NCBI RefSeq assembly: GCF_020150455.1
Contig: NZ_CP083740.1
Coordinates: forward strand, 5,725,001 to 5,789,000
DNA from: Bremerella sp. TYQ1
Lineage (GTDB): Bacteria; Planctomycetota; Planctomycetia; Pirellulales; Pirellulaceae
Direction: 5' to 3'
DNA length: 64,000 nt
The notes below the pieces were generated by a model. It searched no databases. It saw only the letters and a list, made by a program, of their open reading frames with translations, and was not told the origin of the DNA. The position numbers and the translations under genes are program-made. Position 1 is the stretch's first letter. Each line of letters starts with the position of its first letter. Positions 18,193 to 27,248 of this stretch are shown piece after piece.

Positions 18193-18606
18193 ATGAGCGA
18201 TGCGAACGAAGAACCGCCAGGCGTTGATGCAGTGGCGACGCCTGCGGCTGCCTTGTGGACGGGACGAATACTTTCCGGGCTCGTTGGTATTGTGTTTGTT
18301 GCCAGCGCTCTGGGAAAGCTTAACGGAGGAGTATCACTGGAGGAAGGTTTCGCGCATCTCGGACTCCCCCTCGATATTCGTTTACCGTTGGCGTTCCTGG
18401 AACTGGTCATTGCCGTCATCTATCTAGTTCCGCAAACGGCCGTTTTAGGGGCCATCTTACTCACGGGATATATCGGCGGTGCGATCTGCACCCACTGGCG
18501 TGTCGGCGACATATTTATTGTTCAGATCGTCATCGGAGTACTTGTCTGGCTCGGCGTCTTTCTAAGGGATCGGAGACTTTGGGCATTGTTGCCAATTCGT
18601 CGTTAA
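18193..18606 (+). CDS. DoxX-like membrane protein
   Basis: The product of 137 residues has about four transmembrane helices after a short polar N terminus. The motifs GRILSGLVGIVFVASALGKL, PLAFLELVIAVIYLVP and GGAICTHWRVGD match the DoxX-like family, in which an Arg/Lys and a His region are conserved. Members may be quinone-linked membrane redox proteins; the specific role is not known. The ATG at 18193 follows AAGG and GAGAAG. It ends the sigma cassette, and an intrinsic terminator stands 55 bases downstream. Confidence 0.85.
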   Translation: MSDANEEPPGVDAVATPAAALWTGRILSGLVGIVFVASALGKLNGGVSLEEGFAHLGLPLDIRLPLAFLELVIAVIYLVPQTAVLGAILLTGYIGGAICTHWRVGDIFIVQIVIGVLVWLGVFLRDRRLWALLPIRR

Positions 18607-18660
18607 GAACGACTTATATGTAATTCTCGCGAACCTTTGACGGTGTCGCGTCTCTCACTT

Positions 18661-18692
18661 GCCAGGCGGGTAATACTCGTCTGGCTTTTTTT
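18661..18692 (+). terminator. Intrinsic terminator of the ECF42 cassette
   Basis: An 11-base-pair stem (18661-18671 with 18675-18685, two G-T pairs) with a three-base loop and a run of seven T. It closes the unit that begins with the sigma gene. Confidence 0.88.
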
Positions 18693-18861
18693 GTTTTGCT
18701 ACGTTTCGCCGGAAAACGGCCATCTCTGGAAATCTAGTCATGCTTCGGAAATACGGACATTGATGATTCTCGTTTCGCCTGAATCAGGCTGACGTTTCTT
18801 CATTCTCGCCAACGTGAATACGTAGGTGATTTGTCTGTATTGTCTTTGAGAAGCACAAACT

Positions 18862-20079
18862 ATGTCGAATAGAACTCGTAAGAATGCTGCGCGATCTTAT
18901 CTCGATACGGTCCTGAAGCAGCACGAGCCCTTTACTAAAAAAGCAAAGAGGACCTATTGGAAGCTAATGAATACGGTGCGAGATCGTTCCGTCATTCTTA
19001 AGGCCATTCCATCCAATAGGTGTTGTCATCGCTACGACGTTCGAACGCTCGTGATCGGTTGCCGGAGAATTGCTTCCTATCCCAAGCAATGGATTCGTCC
19101 CTTGGAAGCATGGCAGCCTGAAGGTGACTACGCGGTTGCGCAATTCCGTTCGTTAATGTCGCATTTATTCGAGGAGTACCCGGCGCCGAATCATTTGGCA
19201 CTTTCCTGGATTAACTTGTATTACAGCTTCGAGCCATGGTACATCGAACTGTATTTGCACATGGCCAAAGGACTGGGCATTCGTCAGTATTCGGGCAGTC
19301 CTCTACCGTTGGAATTGAATCGTTCCGCGGCGATTTGGTTCAATTGCTCGCCGGATGATTTGGATCCAGAGTTTGCGCTGGAATGGTCCCTCGTGCGAAG
19401 CTGGGGAGGTGACGAAAAAGTTGCTCGACTCTTTGCTACTGAGTGTACCTTTTCTCTAAAAAAAGAGACGGCACGATTCTGGGAGTCAGCGATTCGCTTC
19501 TTAATGAAGTACATGCCGATCACTGATCAGGAAGTGCTGGAGATTATTTTGTTCCTTAACCAGCAGAAGTACGAACCAGCGGAAGATACCTGGGGGCGTG
19601 GTGGAGGAGCCGAACCACTTCAACCAGGATTCAGCTTGAAAGGGAGGACGCTCAAATCACTGCGCCGGCACATGATTCATTGGCGAGAGGAACTACTTGC
19701 CAAGCGGCCAGAGCTTGGAACCGTTACGCACGACTGGCAGCCGATGGAAGTTGGTTCTCTGCAGTTCCAAGAGGATGGAACCCAATGGACGATCGAAGAA
19801 CTGACCAATGACAAGTCGCTGATAATCGAGGGTACAGTTATGCAGAATTGCGTTGGCGATTACGTACGGAACTGTACGCTTCGGCAATCCTCTATTTGGT
19901 CGATGCGCGCCGGTCGAAATGGTTACCGAAAACGGATCTGTACGATTGAAGTGAGTCCTGACTCACGCGTTGTTGTTCAGTTCAAAGCGAAAGCCAACTC
20001 TTCACCTTCTGATAAGTGCCGTGAGGTGCTAAAGCAATGGGCCGAGCGAGAAGGGCTTGTCATCGGGATCTATTGTTGA
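18862..20079 (+). CDS. PcfJ-like protein
   Basis: The product of 405 residues has a helical N-terminal half and a C-terminal PcfJ-like region at about residues 310-400. There the motif MQNCVGDYVRNCTLRQSSIWSMR (read in short pieces: MQNCVGDY, then SSIWSMR) contains the family's conserved Cys and Gly. PcfJ-like proteins are best known from conjugative plasmids and phages, but also occur in chromosomes. The biochemical function is unknown. No conjugation gene is nearby. It lies between two strong terminators, so it is transcribed alone. The ribosome site is unclear. Confidence 0.8.
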   Translation: MSNRTRKNAARSYLDTVLKQHEPFTKKAKRTYWKLMNTVRDRSVILKAIPSNRCCHRYDVRTLVIGCRRIASYPKQWIRPLEAWQPEGDYAVAQFRSLMSHLFEEYPAPNHLALSWINLYYSFEPWYIELYLHMAKGLGIRQYSGSPLPLELNRSAAIWFNCSPDDLDPEFALEWSLVRSWGGDEKVARLFATECTFSLKKETARFWESAIRFLMKYMPITDQEVLEIILFLNQQKYEPAEDTWGRGGGAEPLQPGFSLKGRTLKSLRRHMIHWREELLAKRPELGTVTHDWQPMEVGSLQFQEDGTQWTIEELTNDKSLIIEGTVMQNCVGDYVRNCTLRQSSIWSMRAGRNGYRKRICTIEVSPDSRVVVQFKAKANSSPSDKCREVLKQWAEREGLVIGIYC

Positions 20080-20104
20080 ACGCATGTGACTTGACCAAGA
20101 AACG

Positions 20105-20139
20105 AAAAACGCCGACCTGAGTCCAGGTCGGCGTTTTGT
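20105..20139. terminator. Bidirectional terminator between the PcfJ-like gene and ppdK
   Basis: A 12-base-pair perfect stem (20108-20119 with 20124-20135), a four-base loop AGTC, T on the right and a run of A on the left. It serves the plus-strand PcfJ-like gene (ends 20079) and the minus-strand ppdK (ends 20161). Confidence 0.9.
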
Positions 20140-20160
20140 ATTGGATTACTCTGCCCAGGT

Positions 20161-22830
20161 CTATTTCGCGTTGCGAATAGCAGCTTGAGCAGCAGCCAGG
20201 CGAGCGATCGGCACGCGGAATGGCGAGCAGCTCACGTAGTCCAAGCCAACCGTGTGACAGAAGTTGATCGAAGCAGGGTCACCGCCATGCTCGCCACAGA
20301 TACCACACTTCAGGCCTTTACGACCCTTGCGCCCTTTGGTGACACCCATCTCGACCAACTGGCCGACACCGGAGGTATCGAGCGATTGGAATGGGTCAGT
20401 CGGAAGGATTTCCAGACGAGTGTAGTCTGGGAGGAACGTGTTGACGTCGTCACGGCTGTAACCGAAGGTCATCTGCGTGAGGTCATTGGTACCAAAGCTG
20501 AAGAACTCGGCGTGTTCGGAGACTTCATCGGCAGTCAAAGCAGCACGTGGAATTTCGATCATCGTGCCGATGAGGATTTCCAGTTCGCCCTTGTAGCCTT
20601 GAGCTTCCTTGGTCTTCTCGATGGTTTCTTCGGTCTTTTCACGCAGCAGTGCGAGTTCAGCCGAAGTACCAACCAGCGGGATCATGATTTCCGGTTTGGC
20701 GTTGATACGCTTCTTCTTGCATTCGATAGCGGCTTCAACAATCGCGGTGACCTGCATTTCCAGGATTTCTGGATAGGTCACGCTCAAGCGGCAACCACGG
20801 TGACCGAGCATCGGGTTCGACTCGTGCAGAGCGGCGACACGCGACTTAACCTTGGCCGGAGAAACACCGATCAAGCTCGCCATTTCCTTTTGGGCCTTGG
20901 CGTCGTGCGGCAGGAACTCGTGCAATGGCGGATCGAGCAGACGAACGGTAACTGGCAGGTTCTTCATGGCGGTGAAGATGCCGACGAAGTCTTCTCGCTG
21001 GAATGGCAGCAGCTTGGCAAGTGCGGCGCGGCGATCTTCTTCGCTTTCAGCAAGGATCATTTCACGCATGCTGGTGATACGATCTTCTTCGAAGAACATG
21101 TGTTCGGTACGGCAGAGACCGATACCTTCGGCACCGAAGTCACGAGCACGCTGCGAGTCGGCAGGTGTGTCGGCATTTGTACGAACGCCAAGCGTACGGT
21201 ACTTGTCGGCCCACTTCATCACCTTAGCAAAGTCGCCCGACAGCTTTGGTTCACTGGTTTCGACTTCCCCGGCCATGACGTCGCCGGTCGAACCGTCGAT
21301 CGAGATGATGTCGGAGTGCTTAAAGGTCTTGCCTCCGACTTTGATCTTGCGAGCCTTTTCGTCGATTTCGATTTCGCCAGCACCAGCAACACAGCAGCGG
21401 CCCCAACCACGAGCGACGACAGCAGCGTGACTGGTCATACCCCCGGTCGAAGTCAGGATGCCCACAGCGGAGTGCATACCGTCGATGTCTTCTGGGCTGG
21501 TTTCCTTACGGCAAAGGATCACGTTTTCGCCAGCGTGAGTACGTTCGACAGCTTCTTCCGCGGTGAAAGCCAAAGCGCCCACTGCAGCACCAGGCGATGC
21601 TGGAAGACCACGCGTCAGAACGTTTGCGTTCTTCTTCGATTCGGCAGTGAAGCTAGGCAGCAGAAGTTGGGTCAGGTCGTTCGCTGGAATACGCAGAAGA
21701 GCTGTTTCTTCGTCGATCAGCTTTTCCTTCACCATATCGCAGGCGATCTTCACGGCTGCAGCACCGGTTCGCTTGCCGGTACGTGTTTGCAGCATGAAGA
21801 GGTCACCCTTTTCGATGGTGAACTCGATGTCCTGAACGTCTTTGTAATGAGCTTCGAGCGTATCTTTGATTTCGAGCAGTTGTTTGTAAACCGCTTTGTT
21901 CCACTTGCTCATTTCTTCGACAGGCTGCGGGGTACGGATACCAGCCACAACGTCTTCGCCCTGAGCGTCGATCAAGAATTCGCCGTAGAACTTGTTTTCG
22001 CCGGTCGATGGGTTACGCGTGAACGCAACGCCGGTGCCGCTGTCTTGGCCCATGTTACCGTAAGCCATCGACTGAACATTAACGGCGGTTCCGAGCAGGC
22101 CACGGATGCCTTCCACTTCACGGTAGCGTACCGCACGCGTGGTATTCCACGACTTGAACACAGCTTCCACAGCCAGTTCCAACTGCTTCATTGGGTCCTG
22201 TGGAAAGTCTTCGCCGGTGTACTTTTGGTAGATCGCTTTGTACTCGTTGCAAAGTTCGATCAAACCTTCTGCTGGCACTTCGTTGTCCAGCTTGGCTTTG
22301 TACTTCTTCTTGATGGCGCTGAACGCTTCTTCGAAGTGTTCGCGATCAACTTCCATCACGACGTCGCCGAACATGTCGATCAAGCGGCGGTAAGCGTCGT
22401 AAGCGAATCGTTCGTTGTTGGTGGCGTTTGCCAAGCCGACAACCGATTCGTCGGTTAGACCGAGGTTCAGAATGGTGTTCATCATGCCCGGCATCGAAAC
22501 GGCGGCACCGGAACGGACCGACATCAGAAGCGGGTTTTTGTTGTCGCCGAACTTCTTCTTAAGTTCTTTCTCCAGCGAAGCGATGGCGTCGTGGACTTCG
22601 TCCATCAAGCCCTTAGGAAGCTTTTGGCCTCCCTTGTAGTAATCGGCACAGACTTGCGTGGTGATCGTCATGCCGGGAGGCACTGGAAGACCGATCGCGG
22701 TCATTTCGGCCAAGTTCAGCCCTTTACCGCCAAGGATGTCCTTGCCGATCCCCTTACCTTCGGTCTTTGTCTTACCGAAGTAGTACACCATCTTTGAGGG
22801 CTTGGATTTCTTTGCCGTTTTCTTGGCCAT
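20161..22830 (-). CDS. ppdK: Pyruvate, phosphate dikinase
   Basis: This enzyme interconverts pyruvate, ATP and phosphate with PEP, AMP and pyrophosphate, so it supports gluconeogenesis or pyrophosphate-driven glycolysis. The order is an N-terminal ATP-grasp nucleotide domain (motifs LLMSVRSGAA and MAYGNMGQDSGTGVAF), the phosphohistidine domain with TGGMTSHAA (His468), and the C-terminal PEP/pyruvate barrel with GFGTNDLTQMTFG-like sequence and the catalytic cysteine in GICGEHGGDP. The length of 889 residues is standard. The Lys-rich N terminus (MAKKTAKKSK) is an addition. A promoter-like pair lies at 22963-22992. Confidence 0.97.
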   Translation of the reverse strand: MAKKTAKKSKPSKMVYYFGKTKTEGKGIGKDILGGKGLNLAEMTAIGLPVPPGMTITTQVCADYYKGGQKLPKGLMDEVHDAIASLEKELKKKFGDNKNPLLMSVRSGAAVSMPGMMNTILNLGLTDESVVGLANATNNERFAYDAYRRLIDMFGDVVMEVDREHFEEAFSAIKKKYKAKLDNEVPAEGLIELCNEYKAIYQKYTGEDFPQDPMKQLELAVEAVFKSWNTTRAVRYREVEGIRGLLGTAVNVQSMAYGNMGQDSGTGVAFTRNPSTGENKFYGEFLIDAQGEDVVAGIRTPQPVEEMSKWNKAVYKQLLEIKDTLEAHYKDVQDIEFTIEKGDLFMLQTRTGKRTGAAAVKIACDMVKEKLIDEETALLRIPANDLTQLLLPSFTAESKKNANVLTRGLPASPGAAVGALAFTAEEAVERTHAGENVILCRKETSPEDIDGMHSAVGILTSTGGMTSHAAVVARGWGRCCVAGAGEIEIDEKARKIKVGGKTFKHSDIISIDGSTGDVMAGEVETSEPKLSGDFAKVMKWADKYRTLGVRTNADTPADSQRARDFGAEGIGLCRTEHMFFEEDRITSMREMILAESEEDRRAALAKLLPFQREDFVGIFTAMKNLPVTVRLLDPPLHEFLPHDAKAQKEMASLIGVSPAKVKSRVAALHESNPMLGHRGCRLSVTYPEILEMQVTAIVEAAIECKKKRINAKPEIMIPLVGTSAELALLREKTEETIEKTKEAQGYKGELEILIGTMIEIPRAALTADEVSEHAEFFSFGTNDLTQMTFGYSRDDVNTFLPDYTRLEILPTDPFQSLDTSGVGQLVEMGVTKGRKGRKGLKCGICGEHGGDPASINFCHTVGLDYVSCSPFRVPIARLAAAQAAIRNAK

Positions 22831-23147
22831 GTTTGGAAACCTTTGAATGTCGCAAACGCTGGAGTGTTGATCGGTTAAGGGGGTGCCCTTCCAGGGAACT
22901 GACAGGTTCTGCCTGCGAGTTATTTACAGAAGGGCCGCAATTCATGCGAATATAAGCTGAAAAGTTTACTTGAGAATGCAAGCAAGCGTCAACCAGCCCT
23001 TATCTTACGCCGTTTAGCGGATCGGGATTTTCGGACTTCCTGCCCAATCAACCCCTACAGCCGTTTGGCGCGACTCAGGGGAAACGCGACAATGAACGAA
23101 CTAAGGGAACGGCAGTTAGGATCTCGTTCACGTAGTGCCCACCCCGA
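22831..23147. promoter_or_regulatory. Divergent promoter region of ppdK and the CPBP gene
   Basis: On the minus strand TTGACG (22987-22992) and TAAACT (22963-22968) are 18 bases apart and may be the ppdK promoter, giving a leader of about 125 bases. That leader contains inverted arms CCCTTC and GAAGGG and a CAGG-CCTG hairpin at about 22888-22940. I see no reading frame worth listing in this stretch. Confidence 0.35.
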
Positions 23148-23858
23148 ATGTATTTGGACTCTAAACAGCAGATCGACGTGTTTGACGACGAAGACGATTA
23201 CGACTACGAAGACCCTGTTGGCCCTGAAATGACCGCGCGAGAGCGTGCCGAGGGGTTTATCCGTACCGCGGTACTGTTCGAGTCGGCTTTAGCGTTCGTG
23301 GCAGTCGGTTTAGGCTGGCTTGTCGGCGTTGCCCCGTGGATCAGTACAAGCTGGGATACCGGCACCGCGGCAGCCATATTCGCGTCGATTGGCACTGGAG
23401 CACTTGCTACTTTGCCGCTACTAGCGGCATTTATGTGGCTTCAGTACGCCGAAATCGATTCGCTGAACGAGCTGCAAGAGTTCATGGATCGCCAAATTGT
23501 CCCTCTTTTCCGCGAAGCAACTTTGCTGGAACTTGGCCTCATTAGCCTTGCCGCAGGTCTTGGGGAAGAAGCCTTGTTTCGTGGCGTCATCCAAACCTAT
23601 TTGCAACAGTTGATGGGAGCCGATGCCGGTCCAGCCGTGCCGATCCTATTAACCAGCCTGCTGTTTGGCGTGGTGCATTACGTTTCGAGGGAATACTTCA
23701 TCATCACTGCGATTATGGGGGCATATCTCGGGATTTGGTTCTATTACACCGGAGATATCATCGTTCCAATCGTCATTCACACGCTGTACGATTGGTTCGC
23801 ACTGGCTTACCTCAAAAAGATGGCGCCCGAGATGGAAGCGGAATCGGACGAAGCGTAA
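23148..23858 (+). CDS. CPBP-family intramembrane metalloprotease
   Basis: The product of 236 residues has a very acidic N terminus (residues 9-22) followed by six to seven membrane helices. The active-site set is present: EE at 130-131 with Arg135 in GEEALFRG, His167 in FGVVHY, and His201 in HTLYDWF, where an Asp stands at the position often occupied by Asn. CPBP proteins are membrane-embedded proteases related to the Rce1 CAAX protease; the substrate is unknown. The gene diverges from ppdK and ends 33 bases before the convergent carA. Confidence 0.9.
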   Translation: MYLDSKQQIDVFDDEDDYDYEDPVGPEMTARERAEGFIRTAVLFESALAFVAVGLGWLVGVAPWISTSWDTGTAAAIFASIGTGALATLPLLAAFMWLQYAEIDSLNELQEFMDRQIVPLFREATLLELGLISLAAGLGEEALFRGVIQTYLQQLMGADAGPAVPILLTSLLFGVVHYVSREYFIITAIMGAYLGIWFYYTGDIIVPIVIHTLYDWFALAYLKKMAPEMEAESDEA

Positions 23859-23891
23859 TTGCAATTCGTCCGATGTTATCTGCGGCAATTG

Positions 23892-25046
23892 TTAGACGGC
23901 CGCAGCTCCCTTGTTTTCGTCCATGGCATTACGGAAGCGGTTGAACAGATATTCGCTATCGTGTGGGCCAGCCGAAGCTTCTGGATGATACTGCACGCTG
24001 AATGCTGGCAGTTCTTTGTGCTTTACCCCAGCGACCGTATTGTCGTTGAGATTGCGATGCGTGATTTCCAGGCAATCAGGAAGGCTTTCTTCCTCGACCG
24101 CGAAGCCATGGTTCTGGGACGTGATTTCAACTTTGTCGGTTCCAATGTCGAGAACCGGCTGGTTGGCACCGCGATGTCCAAACTTCAGCTTAAATGTTTT
24201 CGCGCCACACGCCAGCGATAGCAGTTGATGCCCCAAGCAAATACCGAAGATCGGCTTCTTGCCCAACAGGCCTTGGATAGTCTCAACCGGACCAGTCAGC
24301 GGTTCAGGATCGCCAGGTCCGTTCGACAGAAAAATACCATCGGGGTCATGGCTCAGGACTTCTTCGGCAGAAGCCGTTCCAGGAAGAACGGTTACCTTGC
24401 ATCCCAAATCGCGAAGATGCCGTGGGATGTTCCATTTCATGCCGTAGTCTAAAGCTACAACGTGCAGGTCTTGGTCCTTACGGCTGCCCTCGGCACGGGT
24501 TTTGTCGCCCATTTTGATCCAAGGGCTGAGATCTTCTTCCCACATTTTTTGCTGCTCAGGTAGCACTTCCTGAACTAAGTTGCGGCCCACAAGTCCGGCA
24601 CTTGCCTTCGCTTTTTCGACGAGCGATGCGTCGTCTAGATCAACACTGGAAAGGACCGCTTTCATCGAGCCTTGGGTACGAAGACGTCGCACCAGCGCAC
24701 GTGTATCGATGTCGGACATGCCGACGACGTTGTTCTTCTTGAGAAACTCGTCGAGGGAGCCTTCCGAGCGAAAATTGCTAACCACACGGCTGGCTTCGCG
24801 GACAATGAAGCCTGCCATATGGATCTTGGCGCTCTCCATGTCTTCGGCATTTACACCGTAGTTGCCGATTTGAGGGTAGGTCATCGTCAAGATCTGACCA
24901 CGATAGCTTGGATCGGTCAGGATCTCTTGATAGCCAGTCATCGAAGTGTTGAAGCATGCCTCGCCGGTAACTTCGCCGATGGCTCCAAACGCTTGGCCAG
25001 TAAAAACAGAACCATCTTCCAGAGCGAGTTTAGCAGGCTGCGTCAT
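23892..25046 (-). CDS. carA: Carbamoyl-phosphate synthase small subunit
   Basis: CarA supplies ammonia from glutamine to the large subunit CarB, which makes carbamoyl phosphate for pyrimidine and arginine synthesis. The N-terminal domain begins LALEDGSVFTG. The C-terminal class I amidotransferase has the nucleophile Cys260 in FGICLGHQL and the HPE dyad in QYHPEAS. The 384-residue length is normal. CarB is not adjacent. The upstream region (25047-25259) holds several hairpins and a terminator that reads away from this gene. Confidence 0.98.
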   Translation of the reverse strand: MTQPAKLALEDGSVFTGQAFGAIGEVTGEACFNTSMTGYQEILTDPSYRGQILTMTYPQIGNYGVNAEDMESAKIHMAGFIVREASRVVSNFRSEGSLDEFLKKNNVVGMSDIDTRALVRRLRTQGSMKAVLSSVDLDDASLVEKAKASAGLVGRNLVQEVLPEQQKMWEEDLSPWIKMGDKTRAEGSRKDQDLHVVALDYGMKWNIPRHLRDLGCKVTVLPGTASAEEVLSHDPDGIFLSNGPGDPEPLTGPVETIQGLLGKKPIFGICLGHQLLSLACGAKTFKLKFGHRGANQPVLDIGTDKVEITSQNHGFAVEEESLPDCLEITHRNLNDNTVAGVKHKELPAFSVQYHPEASAGPHDSEYLFNRFRNAMDENKGAAAV

Positions 25047-25094
25047 GTCGATTCGAGTTCTTCTATCAGGGTTCGCGATGGACGACCGAGGACG

Positions 25095-25250
25095 ACTTCG
25101 GGAGAGAAACAGTGTCGCTTTTCGACACGACTAAAGTCTTCCCGAAGATGGGCCCGATACCAAAGAGTACGGCTGTGGGTCTCCAAGCGAAAGTTTGGAC
25201 AGCCTTTGGGAAAGCACTTGTTTCGGCGAGCAGGTGCTTTCCTTTTTTTA
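25095..25250 (+). ncRNA. Candidate structured non-coding RNA ending in an intrinsic terminator
   Basis: Reading on the plus strand, the first helix pairs CTTCGGGA (25096-25103) with TCCCGAAG (25140-25147). It encloses a hairpin, GTGTCG (25112-25117) with CGACAC (25123-25128). A second helix pairs GGCTGT (25171-25176) with ACAGCC (25199-25204) around a short CCAA-TTGG stem. Last comes a 10-base-pair terminator stem (25211-25220 with 25231-25240) and a run of seven T. No plus-strand gene lies upstream or close downstream. I infer a small RNA transcribed away from carA. The alternative is a carA leader on the minus strand, but the T run favours the plus strand. No known RNA family was recognised. 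Confidence 0.4.
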
Positions 25251-25365
25251 TGTCTAGGTTTAGGCCCTTAATGTAGGCAAATTTCCGCTATTATAGGCGA
25301 GTGACAGCAGTCGTACAGGGGCTAGTTTGGCGGGGAACCGGTATTCCGCAGCTTCCCTGTCGAGA

Positions 25366-25785
25366 TTATCGCGGTGACGCGATCCAACGCTTGAAAAACG
25401 CCCTTTGCTGGGCAACTGTGGAGGGGACAACAGCTTCGTCTGTCCCAAAAGTCTCAACGAGATGCTCTTGTTCGGCCGCTCGTCCAATTTCCATCCGGTA
25501 GGCGACCATTCCTTGTCCCATGTCACGGCACATATTCGACGGGTAAACGTCTTCGCAAGCACCGTAGCATGCTGGTCGCCACCCAAGTGGTTCCAACTCT
25601 TCGCGGATTTGGCAGAGTGCGTCGAAGTAGTTCCAGTCGGTCGATTCAAACGTTCCGATCGAAGATTTAAGTGTGAGATTGCACCGACGTGGATCAGGCC
25701 GACCAGCCCGAAGAAGAAACTTGCCCATGCACGTCTCTTCGGAATCATGGACAAGTTGGATCTCAAATTCGCGTGCAGCCGTCAC
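25366..25785 (-). CDS. Unknown conserved-looking protein coupled to the aminotransferase
   Basis: I do not recognise this 139-residue protein. It is soluble, starts with TAAREFEIQL, and contains three to four cysteines, including the pattern CYGACEDVYPSNMC. It has no signal peptide and no known motif. The start is GTG at 25785. Its ribosome site AAGG is formed by the stop codon of the upstream aminotransferase gene (TAAGG), with seven bases to the GTG. Translation is therefore probably coupled, and a role related to the aminotransferase or its product is plausible. An overlapping frame at 25260-25766 is a shadow. Confidence 0.75.
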   Translation of the reverse strand: MTAAREFEIQLVHDSEETCMGKFLLRAGRPDPRRCNLTLKSSIGTFESTDWNYFDALCQIREELEPLGWRPACYGACEDVYPSNMCRDMGQGMVAYRMEIGRAAEQEHLVETFGTDEAVVPSTVAQQRAFFKRWIASPR

Positions 25786-25794
25786 TGAATCGCC

Positions 25795-27045
25795 TTACGC
25801 GGTAACCGATTCTGATTCGGCTTCCTTGAGGCAGCCTTTGATCTGGCGAACAGCTTGGCGAAGTCGGTTTTCGTTCTCGACCAGGCTCAAACGCAGGTAA
25901 CCTTCGCCGCTGGGGCCGAAGCCGCTTCCTGGGCTGACCGCAACGTCCCCTTTTTCGAGCAACATCATGGCAAAATCCATGGTGCTCATCCGTTTTTGCC
26001 ATTCGTCTGGGATTTTGGCCCATACGAACATTCCCGCACGCGGTGGAGTCACATCCCAGCCAAGGCGATTTAGTCCGTCGACCAATGCATCTCGGCGGCC
26101 TTGGTAGATTTGGCTCTGTGCTTCAACGGCCGCGTCACCCTCGCGAAGGGCGATAATCGACGCGATCTGGATAGCTTGGAACATGCCGTAGTCGTAATAG
26201 CCCTTGATGGTACCCAGGCCACGGATCATCTCACGATTTCCTGCGCAATATCCAACACGCCACCCGGCCATGTTGTAGCCCTTGCTCATCGTGGTGAATT
26301 CCACCCCAACGTCGCTTGCCCCCGGAGCGGAAAGGAAGCTGGGCGGCTTGTAGCCATCGAATGCAACGTCAGCGTAAGCGAAGTCGCTAATCACCATCAG
26401 GCCATACTTCTTCGCGATTTTTACGACATCCACGAAGAATTCCGGCTCAACGGTTACCGTCGAGGGATTGTGCGGATAGCAAATAATCAGCAGTTTTGGC
26501 TTGGGATAGAGATGCTCGCACGTGTAAGCGATGTTCGAGAGGAACTTTTCGCTGTCCGCCACGTCCAGCGAAATCACGTTCCCAGAAGCCAATGCGACTG
26601 CGTAGGTGTGCACTGGGAAGTAAGGCGCTGGGACGATCGCTGTGTCGCCAGGCCCCATCATGGCCAAGCACATGTGCGAAAAGCCTTCTTTCGACCCCAG
26701 ACAAACCATCACTTCGGATTCAGGATCGAGCCGAACGCCATACTTTTTCAAGTATTTGGCCGAAACCTCACGGCGTAAATTACGAATACCATTGGACTTG
26801 CTGTAACCATGGTTGCGGACATCCTTCACCGCTTCACACATCTTTTCCATGACGTAATCGGCCGGCGGATCGGACGGGTTGCCCATCCCCATATCGATCA
26901 CGTCATTCCCGGCGACTCGCTTATCGTACAGCAAAGCGTTGATCCGCCCGAACATGTACGGGGGCAGACGATAAACGCGCTGAGCGAACTGAACCTCGAA
27001 TGGAGGATCTTGGTGGTCGTCGTTGGATTGAGCGGAATCAGACAT
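25795..27045 (-). CDS. Class I/II aminotransferase, AlaC-like
   Basis: This is a PLP-dependent aminotransferase of 416 residues. Lys245 in [13 protein letters not shown] binds [17 protein letters not shown] and the C-terminal Arg in GYLRLSLV complete the fold-type I core. The whole protein resembles AlaC/YfdZ alanine-pyruvate aminotransferases and, more distantly, LL-diaminopimelate aminotransferase. The most likely reaction is transamination of alanine or a related amino acid with pyruvate or 2-oxoglutarate. It is the first gene of a unit with the following unknown gene on the minus strand. Confidence 0.88.
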   Translation of the reverse strand: MSDSAQSNDDHQDPPFEVQFAQRVYRLPPYMFGRINALLYDKRVAGNDVIDMGMGNPSDPPADYVMEKMCEAVKDVRNHGYSKSNGIRNLRREVSAKYLKKYGVRLDPESEVMVCLGSKEGFSHMCLAMMGPGDTAIVPAPYFPVHTYAVALASGNVISLDVADSEKFLSNIAYTCEHLYPKPKLLIICYPHNPSTVTVEPEFFVDVVKIAKKYGLMVISDFAYADVAFDGYKPPSFLSAPGASDVGVEFTTMSKGYNMAGWRVGYCAGNREMIRGLGTIKGYYDYGMFQAIQIASIIALREGDAAVEAQSQIYQGRRDALVDGLNRLGWDVTPPRAGMFVWAKIPDEWQKRMSTMDFAMMLLEKGDVAVSPGSGFGPSGEGYLRLSLVENENRLRQAVRQIKGCLKEAESESVTA

Positions 27046-27248
27046 GGGGGTCGTATTTCAGCAAAGTGGAGGGAAGTTAAATTTACCAGAATTCAAGCCA
27101 CGTTCCGGTGCGCCTATTCTAAAATCGGCGAACCCAGAAGCCAAGGCGAGACGGTCGCTTAGAACGTATCGACCGTTCAGTTTGGACAGTCTCGTGCAAA
27201 ATGAGTTCACTTAGGAGCCTCAAGAATCGTCTTGGGAAGGAAACTGCC

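Noticed and set aside
18738..18803. A 21-codon minus-strand frame starting MKKRQPDSG between a terminator and the PcfJ-like gene
   Set aside because: It is too short to judge and has no independent support.
20185..22458. A 757-codon open frame on the plus strand opposite ppdK
   Set aside because: It is the antisense of a clear ppdK gene, has no family resemblance and reflects the codon bias of the real strand.
25260..25766. A 168-codon frame overlapping the unknown minus-strand gene
   Set aside because: The alternative frame at 25366-25785 has a coupled ribosome site and a more natural composition.
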